Assembly (NCBI GenBank): GCA_027257055.1 | Contig: JAPVLO010000001.1 | Span: forward strand, 13,973,501-14,037,500 | Length of the DNA: 64,000 nt | Direction of reading: 5' to 3' | From: Cephalopachus bancanus | Lineage: Eukaryota > Chordata > Mammalia > Primates > Tarsiidae | Shown here: piece after piece, positions 1 through 11,069 of the stretch | How the letters are laid out: each line of letters begins with the position of its first letter | Position numbering within the stretch: position 1 is the first letter of the stretch | Position numbers and translations under genes: made by a program | The notes under the pieces: generated by a model | Seen by the model: only the letters and a program-made list of their open reading frames with translations | Told to the model about the DNA's origin: nothing | Database searches by the model: none

Positions 1-124
1 GTATCTAGTCTATTTGCAGTTACTCTCCAACCACTTTCCTATCCACACAGCTTCATGTTTTGAAATGCATGGCCGAAGACCCTAATTATATCAGCCCCTA
101 GTACCCAGCTTCGGGGTAACCCGG

Positions 125-1020
125 GTCTACACCGGATGAAAAGGACCGCGCGGCTGCAGAGGGAAAGCCCGGAGCATCCGCGCGACCCGGCGGCACCCAC
201 AGCCCCGGGGCGCCACCTGCAGGCCGCCCCGGGAATTGCCGTCTACGACGCTGCCCTGTCCCGGTTTCCCGCGTCCACGTTGGGGTCCGCCGAGGCCGCC
301 CCCAAGCCAGGCTCCAGAACGTTCTCGTGGGCACCAGAAAGGCGAACGGCCCCCGGGGCAGAGCGCCCCGGAGCCCCGGCCGGGCGCCGCAAGCCCGGCG
401 TGCCGAGGCCACCCGCAGCCCCTTCGGCCTGGAAGCCCGGAGCACGCGCGTCGCGGGGCCGGCGGGACGGGCCGGCGGCGCCGGGGCTCAGCGCGCGCGG
501 GGCGCGAAGGGCGTGGGGGCCGCGCGGCGTGGGGGGACCCGCGGCCCGGGGCCGGCGATGCCCGGCGAGGTCGCCTCGCCCGCCCCGCCGTCCGCGCCGC
601 GCGGGAAGCGCCGCCCGGGCGCCCGTGGGAGGCGACGCGGGGAAGTGACTCAGACCCGCGAGAACTTCCCACGTGCGCGCCCCCCGCCTCGCCGCGCGCC
701 CCCTCCACCGCTCCGGGCCCCCGGCCGCGCGGATGGGGGCGGGGGTGCGGAGAAGGGCCGCCCCCAGCTCCCCAGGGCAGGGCGCGTGCGCTCGGGGACG
801 CGGGTGGCCGAGCCCCGCGCGCAAGCCGCGGGCCAGGGCGCCTCCCGCACGCGCGTGACCCGGAGACAAGGCTCGATCCAGCCTCCACCCGGCTCGAGGC
901 GCCGCCGCGCAAATTTCCCCTGCCAGTTCAGCGCCCCTATTCCTGGGCCGCGCTTCTGATTTGTAAAGGTGACCTTGCCCTGGCTGTGACCTTGCCCTGG
1001 GGCTGAGGGCCCGGGAGGGA
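125..1020. promoter_or_regulatory. CpG island of unknown function
   Basis: About 900 bp of very high G+C with dense CpG (for example 430-620), against AT-rich flanks. It holds a perfect AP-1 site TGACTCA at 646-652 and an E-box CACGTG at 670-675. Long open frames on both strands are Pro/Arg/Gly/Ala-rich and look like a GC-composition effect. I see no TATA box or coding homology. It lies about 13 kb past the 3' end of COL4A1, so it could be a lncRNA promoter or an enhancer. The function is inference. Confidence 0.6.
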
Positions 1021-1235
1021 GCTGGTGGGGGGGCCTGTGAGCGCCGAGGCGGGGCACGCGAGGCTGGGAAGACCCCAGACCCACCTGCTCTCCCCCCTCT
1101 ACGGGCACAGCCCCTCCATCCCGCCAGGGCCTGGGCCTTGTGTCCACTCGCGGGAAGGTGTAAGGAGAGAACCAGACGGAGAGACTCTTCCAGGCGGACC
1201 CAAGAGGGAAGGGTCTGCAGTCAGAATCGTGTCAA

Positions 1236-1592
1236 CACAGTGGAATATTACGCAGCCATGAAGAAGAAAAATCATGACCTTCGCAGACTCCTGGTTGCAG
1301 CTGGAGACCCTCTTTCTACGTGAACGACCCCAGAAACAACTGAACACCGCATGTGCTCACTCATAAGTGAGCCCTGAAGGACAGACACATGAGCAGGAGC
1401 GTGGGAGGGGCAGTCTCCAGGCACTGCCAGGGGAGGGAGGACGGGGGGCACATGGCAATACCCTGGACACCTGATCCCCTACCAGGGGGAGAGAGGACCC
1501 TCCAGAAGCCCAGACTTCACCTGCATGCGGCCAACGTATGCCGCAAATCCTCACTTGTACCCCACAACTCTAAAATAAAAATTAAAAAACAT
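1236..1592 (+). mobile_element. L1 3' end, truncated
   Basis: Typical L1 ORF2/3' UTR junction: GGAATATTACGCAGCCATGAAG, then a CATGTGCTCACTCATAAG module, a CACTGCCAGGGGAGGG segment and the terminus TTGTACCCCACAACTCTAAAATAAAAA. Five-prime truncated, coding remnants broken. Confidence 0.8.
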
Positions 1593-1813
1593 ATTCTGAG
1601 AAGAGGTGGCTGAGCATTGGTGACCAGGCAATGAATGCCCGGGCTTCACGTAAACGACCGGCTGTTCTCTGCATCTTGTCGGCGCTGGGAGGGGCCTTCG
1701 TTATGGGCAGAAGCAGAAAGATCATTCAAGGGGCGTCGGAGACAAGGGGGTGCAAACAGGGAAATTCCATTTCAGAAAGTTACCGAGCAAATATTTTCCT
1801 CTTGCTGTCTTTA

Positions 1814-2039
1814 TTTTATTTATTTATTTATTTATTTAGAGTCGGAGTCTTCCGTCTCAGCCTTCCAAGTAGCTGGACCTACGGGCGTGAGCTACCACTC
1901 CTGGCTAATATTTTTTACTTATTGTAGAGAGGAGGTTTCGCCAAGTTGCCCGGGTGGGTCTCGAACCCGCAGGCTCAGGCAATCCACTCACCTCGGCCTC
2001 CCAAAGTGCTGGGATGACAGGATGAGCCACCGAGCCTAG
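1814..2039 (-). mobile_element. Alu SINE, reverse orientation, internally deleted
   Basis: TTTATTTATTTA tail at the left, Alu body running to CCGAGCCTAGC. Most of the right arm is missing. A perfect 16-bp target-site duplication (CCTCTTGCTGTCTTTA) at 1798-1813 and 2040-2055 marks the insertion into L1-rich DNA. Confidence 0.9.
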
Positions 2040-2065
2040 CCTCTTGCTGTCTTTAAAAGATACGC

Positions 2066-2292
2066 ACCACATGTTCTCACTCACGTGGGAGTTACGTGGT
2101 CACAAACATGGAGATAATAGACGCCGGGGACACCGACAAGGAGGGAGAGGGTAAAGGTTCAGAAAATGCCTATGAGGCACAATGTTCACCTGGGAAATGA
2201 ACCACCTGAGACCCAGTCCCCATCACTACACAATATGTCCATGTAAGGAACACGCATGTGTACCCCCGAATCTCAAAAAAAAAAAAAGATAT
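2066..2292 (+). mobile_element. L1 3' end, truncated
   Basis: Starts at the CACCACATGTTCTCACTCACGTGGGAG module, continues through an ATGTTCACCTGGGAAATG segment and ends in an A-rich tail at 2275-2288. Same module as 1236-1592 and 15912-16170 but a different 3' terminus. Confidence 0.75.
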
Positions 2293-2849
2293 TGTCACTT
2301 ATCTGGGAGAAGAGAGCTTGAGATGTGGACTTTGACTGTGAAGTCCATCCTTGAAGGCCCTAATGATTAAACAGTCTGTGTGTGTGTATACCTTACCTAA
2401 CCAAATGATCTTGAACCCAGCAGGGAGAGTAGGCCTTATTTGCCGCCTCCCAAGAGGTCAGGAGAATGTCATGGGAAATAAGTAGACACCTAATAAACGT
2501 TAGATTGATCAGCGGTCTTCACGGTGTGTGTGATTTTCTCTTCTCAAGCCAGAAGGGAGACATAGTGAGGTCAGACAAGTCTAACAGAAATCAAACGGAC
2601 AAGGCCAAGGAGTTCCCTGTAATACTACTTGGAAACATCTCTCAAATCTGGAGTAACAAAGCTTGAGAAGATATGACTAACGAAGAGCATGGTCATGACA
2701 AAATCCCAAACACTTAAAAGTTACTCTAAGGGACACCTTTTAATACTGTGGGGAGATCATCTTGGGTCCAATCATACTAAGCATGTCTTGTACTGTAGGA
2801 ATTAAGCTTAAGCACTGTTTGCCATTCCAGTGGAAATGAGGGTGGCCAT

Positions 2850-3085
2850 CAAGGACTCGCTTCTCTTCTGTCCATCACCCTCGTTCTTACAACCATCAAA
2901 ACCAGCACTCTTTGCGTCTCTTGTCATTGTGGTGGGTACCAGTCCCAGGTAAGGTTGAGGACTGCACACGCTCCAGGCGGTCTCTTCCGCCCAGTGCCTG
3001 GAACAGCCAGTAGAGGACTGACTATACATGGTAGCAGACAGATCGGGGAAGAAAACCAGATTTTGATGTGTCACCTCAAAATGAT
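2850..3085 (+). repeat. Unidentified repeat, copy A
   Basis: About 235 bp matching 4057-4288 at roughly 80% by eye. Shared segments include TTCTTACAACCATCA, GGGTACCAGTCCCAGGTAA, CCTGGAACAGCCAGT and GGGAAGAAAAC. I do not recognise the family; it could be an old LTR or DNA-transposon piece. Confidence 0.65.
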
Positions 3086-4056
3086 TTAGACAAATATGTG
3101 CAGGGAGGTGCAGAGAGAGGAAGGAAAACGACCTCCCAGCATAAACTCCTCCGAGACAGGGACTCTGGTGAGGCACTGTATTTGGGGCACCCCAAGACAC
3201 CTGATAAAGGAAGACCCGCGAGTGCATCTCTCATTTAATCTCATCTCCCGTTTTAATCTTCAGGGCGACATTTTAAGGCAGACAGTTTTTAGGATTCCAT
3301 TTGTCACCCAGTCCTCAACCCCCCCCAGCCGCTGCACAGGACGCGTTTTTTAGTCCTCTAACCTCGTTTTACGTACCTACTGAATTTCAGGTTTCTTCCA
3401 CATTGATCTTATTTTATGTATTTATTTGTTTTACAGATCCCTTCTTAAAAACTCATTTCCATTATCCTGCACCTTACCTAGAACCTGGGAGGTCATAAGC
3501 ACACAGAACATGGATGATGAAGAGATGGGTGGGTAGATGGAAGGAGAAGAGGAAGAGATGAAAGGAAGGAATGCCTGAATCAATGGGAGTGTGCAGACTA
3601 GCCAGTGTTTCCTCTTTATCTACATGCCTTCCAGTCTATGGTTCTGATTTGGAAGAACTGCAAGTGAAAATGACCTAACTTAAACAGACCTCTTACGCCT
3701 TGTTGAAGGTCACACATTTGTAAGTGGCAGGGTCTGCGTCTGAACTCGGATTTGTCTAGTGTTGCGAATACGACAGGATGGCGGGGGGGGTCAGATGGAG
3801 ATCGGGAGGATGGATGCCCTGAGCATCGGAGCCCTAGGATTCAGGAGATCGGATGTGAGCGTGCTCGTGCCCGAGATGCACACAGCCAGTGGCTGTTATT
3901 TAAAATGCAGTTGGCCAGGATGAACAAGTGCCTGGGAGAAGCTAGCATGCAGCTATCAAAACAGAAGAGCCTTGCATGGTGGTGAATGCAGTCAGCAGGT
4001 TACGGTGCATTCAGGCTTCAGAACAGAGAGGGAAAAGATTTCACAATGAGCACAGC

Positions 4057-4288
4057 TGAAGGATTCACTTCTGTCCATCACCATTGTTCTTACAACCATC
4101 AGAACCAGCACTCTGTGTCTCTCGCCTGCCATCGTGATGGGTACCAGTCCCAGGTAAAGCTGAGGACACACGTGCCAGGCTGTCCCTCCCACCCAGTACC
4201 TGGAACAGCCAGTGGAGGACTCTGACAGTAAACAGTAGCATACAGATCAGGGAAGAAAACTGGATTTCAGTGTGCCTCCAAAGTAGGG
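4057..4288 (+). repeat. Unidentified repeat, copy B
   Basis: Second copy of the 2850-3085 repeat in the same orientation, 1.2 kb away. The flanks of the two copies do not match, so a repeat family or an old local duplication are both possible. Confidence 0.65.
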
Positions 4289-6431
4289 AAACTGTGCCAT
4301 ATTTTCTTTCTCCAGTCCTCCCGCCCTCTCACCCAAATGTGGCTGAAGCTGCAAGAATGATGTGCAGGATGAGTTAAGACCTAGGTCTGTGGGCAAAGGA
4401 TCGAAAAGAAGAACTTTAGGAAACCAGAAAGTAATGGGACGAATTCAAGGAGGGTGGAAGTTACAGAGGATACCTTATAACGTTGTCAGTAAACTTGAAC
4501 TCCTGAACTCAACTGTGATCGGTGCACGAATAGATCAGATTTCACACAGCCTATCAAAGACTGAGAATGTCCACACTGCCCACACCCAGACTGGCCACTG
4601 GGTGACGCACATGCAAGACAGATCTGAATAGCAAAGCCAAGACTGAGTTGACACTGGAACCTCAGAGCATAGAAGGTGAACTTGAACTTTCAGTTTGAAA
4701 CCGAACTCAATCACTGGCCTGCCAAAACCCCAAAGCATCAACATTTTCCACAGGAAGAAGACATCAATCTACATATTCCAAAAACTCAGAGAACCCAGTG
4801 AACATGCAGACCTATTATAAATAATTGTGTGGAAAGTAAAGACCATGAGAAATCCTGAAAATAGCCAGAGAACAGCACACGACTTATAGGGCAACAATGA
4901 TTTGAATGACCTAGAGTTTATTATCAGAAACTATGGAGGCTGGAAGGAAACAGCAGATTTGAACTGCTGAAAGAGAAGAACTTTAGAATTCTACGTCCAG
5001 TGCAAAAGATTCTTCAGGACAGATGAAATAAAGGCATTTGGGGGTGAAGGAAAACTCAAAGAACATACTACCAGCAGACTTGCTCTAAAAGAGTTGGTAA
5101 AGGAAGTTTTTCAGTCATGAGAGAAAACATATGAGAAAAAGAAAAAACTTGGAACATCAGGATTAATGGAAGAAAAATAGAAATGGGAAATATCTGGGTA
5201 AATATAATAGACCATCTTCCTCTTGAGTTTACAAAGTAGGGCAATGTAGTAGACAACACAATAAGCAAGTTAAAATAGCAGACCAGAAAATGCTTAAATA
5301 AGCAAAAAGGGCAGGAAAAGAAAAAAATCAGAGGCAGTATAAAGAAAGCCAATAGTCAAAAGCTAGATCAAAATCCACACATACCAATAGCTACTTTAAA
5401 CATGAGCACAGTCTAAACACACCAATTACAAGCAATGATTGCCAGATGGACTTTTAAAAATCATGACCCAACTATATGTTGTCACCAAGACTACCACTTC
5501 GAACACAATGACATGCATAGGATAAAAGTAATCGTGTTTAGAAGACATGCCAGGCAAACACTAATCTTAAGAAAGATGGTGTGGCTATATTAATATCAGA
5601 CCAAACAGACTTCAGAGCAAGAAGAGTGATGGTCAACCATAGAGAAGAATACAGCATAATGGTAAAAGGGTCAACTTACTGAGATGCAATAATATTAAAT
5701 GTTATATGCACACTTAATAATGGAGCTTCAAAATAGGTAAAGCAAAAACTGAACACGAAATCAAAAAGTTCATAAATACCACTGGAAATTTCAACACTCT
5801 CAGAAGATGATACAACTAGGAAGACAGAAAACACAAGGATATGAAAGAGCTAAACAAACCTATCACTCAAGTGGATCCTAACCAACATTTATAGAACCAT
5901 CTGGCCAACAAAAGTAGATTCATGTTCTTTGCAATTGTACATAGAACATTCACCAAGAAAGATCATACTCCAGGCCATAAAAGAAACCTTAGCCAACGTA
6001 AGATTACTGTTATCATACGTGGTATATATCATGATCATAATGAAAGTAAGCCAAATATTCAAAACAGAAATATAACAGCAACAGTCGCAAACACTTGGAA
6101 ATTAAATAGCACACTTGCAGATAAACCAGGGATCAAAGGAAGTGTCAAGGAAATCAGGAATTATTCTAACTGAAGGTCAGTGAAAACACAACATAACAAA
6201 ATGGATAGAATGCAGGTAAGTCAGTACTCAGAGGAAAATTTGTAGCCCAAATGCTTATATTAAAGAGAAAAAAGTCTCAGTCATCTAAATGTCCACTGTC
6301 AAAACTAGAAAAAGAAAAGCAAAATAAATATAACATAGGAACATGAAAATAATAATAAAGACAAAAGTTAAAAAAAAATAGAAAAAATCAATGAAACCAA
6401 AAGTCAATTATTTGAAAAGATTAAGAATATT

Positions 6432-6561
6432 TGGGGAGACACCCCTTATCCACAAGGATGCCTGAACGATGCATATTCATATACCTAACCCTTAACTGTA
6501 CCCCACAATTTTAAAATAAAAAATATGATTAAAAAAATTTAAAAAAATAAAATATAAAAAA
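6432..6561 (+). mobile_element. Very short L1 3' end nested inside the long L1
   Basis: About 85 bp of L1 3' UTR plus a long impure A-tail, flanked by a perfect 12-bp target-site duplication ATTAAGAATATT at 6420-6431 and 6562-6573. Its end (ATACCTAACCCTTAACTGTACC) matches the host L1 terminus near 9990. Confidence 0.8.
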
Positions 6562-7543
6562 ATTAAGAATATTGACATGTTTCTAATGAGTTTGCAAAGG
6601 AAAAGACAGGATGTAAATTTTAACTATCAGGAAAGAAAGAAAGAATGCCACTGCAGGCTTCACAGACATAAAGATAATAAGGAACTACTATGACCAACTC
6701 TACACACACACATTGGACAACTTAGTATGGATGAATTCTTTAAAGGAAAACCTATCAAACTCACCTAAGGTGAAACAGATAAACAGAATAGTCCTATGAC
6801 TATTTAAAATTTGAATTTATAGTTTAAAACCTTCCAAAAAAGAAATTTGCAGGCCCAGATAGCTTTATTGACAAATTCTATCAAACACCTAAAGAAAAAA
6901 TAACCTCAACTATGCATAACCTCTTCCAGAAAATACAAGAAATGGATACATTTCCCAGCTCATTTTTTTTTTTGCAAACAGTATTATTTAATATGAAACC
7001 AGAGACAGTACACAAAAAGAAACTTAAAAACCAATTTTTCTCACTAACATAGACATGAAGTCTTCAATAAAATATTAGCAAATAGAATGCTCAATACATA
7101 AAAAGAATAATACACCATTACCAAGTAGGCTTTCTCAAAGAAATATAAGACTGATACATCTTTGATTATCAGTCACTATCATCCACTGGATGAATAGTCT
7201 AAGGAAGAAAACCCACATAATCATGTCAGTTGATGCAGAAAAGGCATTTGACGAAATTTAGCATCCACCCATGATAGATACAGGAATAAAGACATCTATT
7301 TTTTAACTCTATAATTGACATCTTACTTAAGGAGGAAAGACTAAATTTTTTTTCTTAAGCTCAAAAGCAATTGAAGAATGTTCACACTTAGCACTCATAT
7401 TCAATATTGTGCTGAAAGTCTTAGTGCAAAAAGGTGAAAAAGAAAAAAAGGAACATATCTGTGGAATATGGAAAGGAAGAAATAGGATTGTCCTTATTTA
7501 TAGATAACATGATTGGCTGTGTAGAACATCTTAACAAAACTAC

Positions 7544-7834
7544 AGCCGGGCTCGTGGCTCAACTTGTAATCCCACGCCTTTGGGAGTCTGAGGTGAGTGG
7601 ATTGCCTGAGCCCGTGGGTTCGAGACCTGCCTGGGCAACTTGGCGAGACCTCATCTCTACAGTAAATCAAAATGAGCCGGGCATGGTAGCGCGCGCCTGT
7701 AGTCCCAGCTACTTGGAAGGCTGAGGCGGAAGGATCACCAGAGCCCAGCAGGTCGAGGCTGCGGTGGCCGGGAGCGGCCACTACACTCCAGTCTGGATGA
7801 CAGAGTGAGACTCCAACTCAAAAAAAAAAAAAAA
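7544..7834 (+). mobile_element. Alu SINE, young strepsirrhine type
   Basis: Full dimer GCCGGGCTCGTGGCTCAACTTG to CCAACTC plus A-tail. Carries the right-arm hairpin GTGGCCGGGAGCGGCCAC. Flanks repeat AAAACTAC. Confidence 0.93.
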
Positions 7835-8300
7835 CTACCAAAAAATTATCTTAGAGCTCTACGGTGAATTTAGCAAAGTCACAGAATCCAAGGTCAACAC
7901 ACAAAAATTCAATCAGATTTCTATGCATTAGGCATGTCTAAATGGAAATCAAGATTTAAAAGGTAATGCCATTTGCAATGTTTCTAAAATTAAGTATAGG
8001 TCTAACAAGCCAGGTACAGGATCTATACACAGAAAAATCAAAGACCTAAATAAATAAAAGACATACCCTACTCACAGAACATAAGATTTTGTAGAGATGA
8101 CAATTCTTTCCAAAATTATTGATGATTTAGCATAATTCAAATCAAAATCCTGAGATCTGTTTTGCAAATTTAGACAAGCTGAATCCCAAATTTATATAAA
8201 AAAAACAAAGTAATTAGGATAGCTAAAACAGTTTTTAAAGGAAGCTCAAAGTAAGAAGAATCACACCAACTGCTTTTAAGATTTAAAAGCAAAAAAAAAA

Positions 8301-8466
8301 GATTTAAAAACTAAATCAATCAAAAGAGTATAGTCTGGGTGAAGGCACACATATATAGACCAATGAAACATAAGAGTCTAAAAGATTTAAAAACTAAATT
8401 AATCAAAAGAACATAATACTGGTGACGGTATACATATATAGACCTATGAAACACAGGAGTCTAAAA
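8301..8466 (+). repeat. 83-bp tandem duplication inside the long L1
   Basis: Two units, 8301-8383 and 8384-8466. Both start GATTTAAAAACTAAAT and contain CATATATAGACC and GAGTCTAAAA. The units have diverged by several substitutions. Confidence 0.75.
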
Positions 8467-8633
8467 ACAGACCTACACAAAATATGGTCAAGTGACTTTG
8501 ACGAAGATGCAGCATAAGTGCAATGGAGAAATCCCATAGGCCTTTTCTTTAAGTGTCTCATGAATTGCACACCTATATCCAAAATAATGAACCCTAATCT
8601 AAATCTCACACATCATTAAAAAATTTAAAACAA

Positions 8634-8920
8634 GCCGGGCTCGGTGGCTCAGCCTGTCATCCCGCGCCTTTGGGAGGCTGAGGTGAATGGATTGCCTGAG
8701 CCCGCGGGCTCAAGACCCGCCTGGGCAGCGAGACCTCATCTCTACAATAAATCAAAAAATCAGCCGGGCGTGGTAGCGCGCGCCTGTCATTCCGGCTACA
8801 CGGAAGGCTGAGGCGGAAGGATCGCCGGAGCCTAGCAGGTCGAGGCTGCGGTGGCCGGGAGCGGCCACTGCACTCCAGTCTGGGTGACAGAGTGAGACTC
8901 CAACTCAAAAAAAAAAAAAA
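8634..8920 (+). mobile_element. Alu SINE, young strepsirrhine type
   Basis: Full dimer with many intact CpGs (GTAGCGCGCGCCTGTC), right-arm hairpin GTGGCCGGGAGCGGCCAC and a 14-nt A-tail. Target-site duplication close to AAATTTAAAACAA on both sides. Confidence 0.93.
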
Positions 8921-10055
8921 TTTTAAACAACCATAGAAGCTATACATCCATGGCCGACTGATTTTTGGCAAAGGTGTCCAAGATTATCCAATGGGTAAAG
9001 ATAGCCTCTTTAAACGGTGCTGGGACAACTGAATATTCATATGTAAAAGAATGGAGTTGAATCCTCACTTCATACTACATAAAAAAGTTAATTCAAAGTG
9101 GATCAATGATGTAAATATAAGAGCTAAACCTATAAAACTCTTAGAGGAAAACATTGGGGTAAACATTTGTGACCTTGGATTTGACAAAAGAGTCTTCGTC
9201 AAAAGCATAAGTAACAGAAGAAAAATAGACAAATTGTACTTTATCAAAATTAAAACCCTTTGCTCATTAAAACATATTATTACGAAAGTAAAAAGTCAAT
9301 TTATAGAATTGAAAAATATATCTGCAAATCACATATTGGATAAGGGTCTAGTATTCAGAATATTTAAATAATTTAAAAAGCAAAAACAAAAGGCAAACAC
9401 ACTAATTTTAAAATAGCAAAAAACTTGAATGGACATTTCTTCAAAGGTACACAAATGGCCAAGAAGCACATGAAAAGATGTTCGACATCATTAACAATTA
9501 AGAAAATGCAAGTCAAAGACATAGTGCAATACTAGTTCACACCCACTAAGATGGTTATAATCAAAAATTGGAGCATTGCAAGAGTTGACAAGGCTGTGGA
9601 GAAATTAGAGCCCTCATACACTTCCGGTGGGAGTGTAAAATGGCTTGGCCTCTGTGGAAAACAACTTGGCAGTTCCTCAAAAACTAAACATAGAGTCAGC
9701 AATTACGCTTCTAGGTATAGACCCCAGAGAATTGAAAACTCAAAGCAAATACATGTACATGCATGTTCACAGCAACACTATTCACAATAGCCAAAAAAGT
9801 CAGAATAGTCCAAATATTCATAAATGGATGAGTGGACAAAGAAAATGTAATATTTCTATAGGATGGAAAGTATACAGCAATGAAAGTTATTGAAATACAA
9901 ATGCGGGGGTGGGATTGGCAGTTGAGGGAAACTGCTAGGAGAGGGAGGGGCATGCCTCATTAACAGGGGAACCTGCATGATCAATGTTTGTATACCTAAC
10001 CCTGAACTGTATCCCACATCTTTACAATAAAAATGTTTTAAAAAAAGAAATACAA

Positions 10056-10470
10056 GCCGGGCTCGGTGGCTCAGCCTGTAATCCCGCGCCTTTGGGAGGC
10101 TGAGGTGAGTGGATTGCCTGAGCCTGCGAGTTCGAGACCCGCCTGGGCAGCGAGACCTCATCTCTACAATAAATAAAAAAATCAAAGCCGGGCTCGGTGG
10201 CTCAGCCTGTAATCCCGCGCCTTTGGGAGGCCGAGGTGAGTGGATTGCCTGAGCCCGCGGGTTCGAGACCCGCCTGGGCAGCGAGACCTCATCTCTACAA
10301 TAAAATCAAAAAATCAGCCGGGTGTGGTAGCACATGCCTGTAATTCCGGCTACTTGGAAGGCTGAGGCAGAAGGATCGCCAGAGCCCAGCAGATCGAGGC
10401 TGCGGTGGCCGGGAGCGGCCACTGCACTCCAGTCTGGGCGACAGAGTGAGACTCCAACTCTTAAAAAAAA
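10056..10470 (+). mobile_element. Trimeric Alu (left-left-right)
   Basis: A complete left monomer (10056-10186) is followed directly by a full dimer (10187-10470). The two left monomers are nearly identical, and the duplication AAAAGAAATACAA flanks the whole unit, which suggests a single insertion event. Confidence 0.9.
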
Positions 10471-10476
10471 AAGAAA

Positions 10477-10763
10477 TACAAAGGCATGCCTCACATGGTT
10501 AACCTTGAAAACATCACGCTAAGTGAAAAAAATCAGACACAAAAGTCATATATGCTGTGATTCCATTGTAGGAAATAAGTAAATCTATGGAGTCAGAAAG
10601 CAGATTGATATTTGCCAGGGGCTCGGGGTTTGGGGTAGGATAGGGGAGAATGGGGTCTTGGGGTGATGAAAATGTTTTGCAACTAGAAGCAGGTAGTGGC
10701 TGTTTAACATTGTGAATGTACGAAACTCCATTGAATTGTTTACTTTATAATGCCAAATTTTAC
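10477..10763 (+). mobile_element. Old L1 3' end fragment
   Basis: ACCTTGAAAACATCACGCTAAGTG, then the TGCCAGGGGCTCGGGG and GGTGATGAAAATGTT blocks typical of older mammalian L1 3' ends. Truncated on the right by an Alu. Confidence 0.7.
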
Positions 10764-11062
10764 AGAGCAGGCATGGTGACTCAGCCTGTAATCCCAGCAC
10801 TTTGGGAGGCCAAGGCTAGAGGATTGCCTGAGCCTGGGGGTTCGAGACCAGCCTGAACAACTTGGTGAGACCTTGTCTCTACAATAAACTACAAAAGCTA
10901 GCCGGGCGTGGTGGCGTGCGTCTGTAGTTCCAGCTACTTGGAAGGCTGAGGCGGAAGGATCGCCTAAGCCCAGCAGGTCGAGGCTGTGGTGCCCATGAAT
11001 GTGCCACCACAATCCAGCAGGAGCAACAGAGTAAGACTCTGACTCCAAAAAAAAAAAAAAAA
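10764..11062 (+). mobile_element. Alu SINE, intermediate age
   Basis: Dimer starting GAGCAGGCATGGTGACTCAG and ending in a 17-nt A-tail. Right arm reads GTGCCCATGAATGTGCCAC. A diverged TTTTA/TTTTG flank suggests a target-site duplication. Confidence 0.9.
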
Positions 11063-11069
11063 GTCAAAT

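Larger units (their letters stand above)
2293..4859. other. Intergenic, mostly unique, with a duplicated unidentified repeat
   Basis: No gene seen. It contains the two copies of the 230-bp repeat listed separately, a MIR-like piece near 3690-3750, and a short (TG)n run near 2378. Open frames are short and unrelated to known families. Confidence 0.6.
4860..10046 (+). mobile_element. Long L1 element, decayed, with nested insertions
   Basis: About 4.4 kb of L1 once the insertions are removed. Recognisable stretches run in order: GAAACTATGGAGGCTGGAAGG, CATGACCCAACTATATG near 5464, ORF2 remnants through 7500, the CATTTCTTCAAAGG segment near 9433 and the CAACACTATTCACAATAGCC segment near 9773. Ends with a 3' UTR and A-tail at 9990-10046. 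ORF2 is broken by many stops and frameshifts, so it is a dead copy. Carries Alus at 7544 and 8634 and a tiny L1 3' end at 6432; a trimeric Alu sits at its tail. Confidence 0.85.

Noticed and set aside
127..1006. Long open frames on both strands across the GC-rich island (for example 236-1006 plus, 127-912 minus)
   Set aside because: Several overlapping frames are open at once because stop codons are rare at this GC content. The peptides are low-complexity Pro/Arg/Ala/Gly with no domain and no splice context.
5922..9371. Short open frames in the L1 region
   Set aside because: They are fragments of decayed L1 ORF2 or neutral sequence between its stops; none covers an intact endonuclease or reverse-transcriptase domain.
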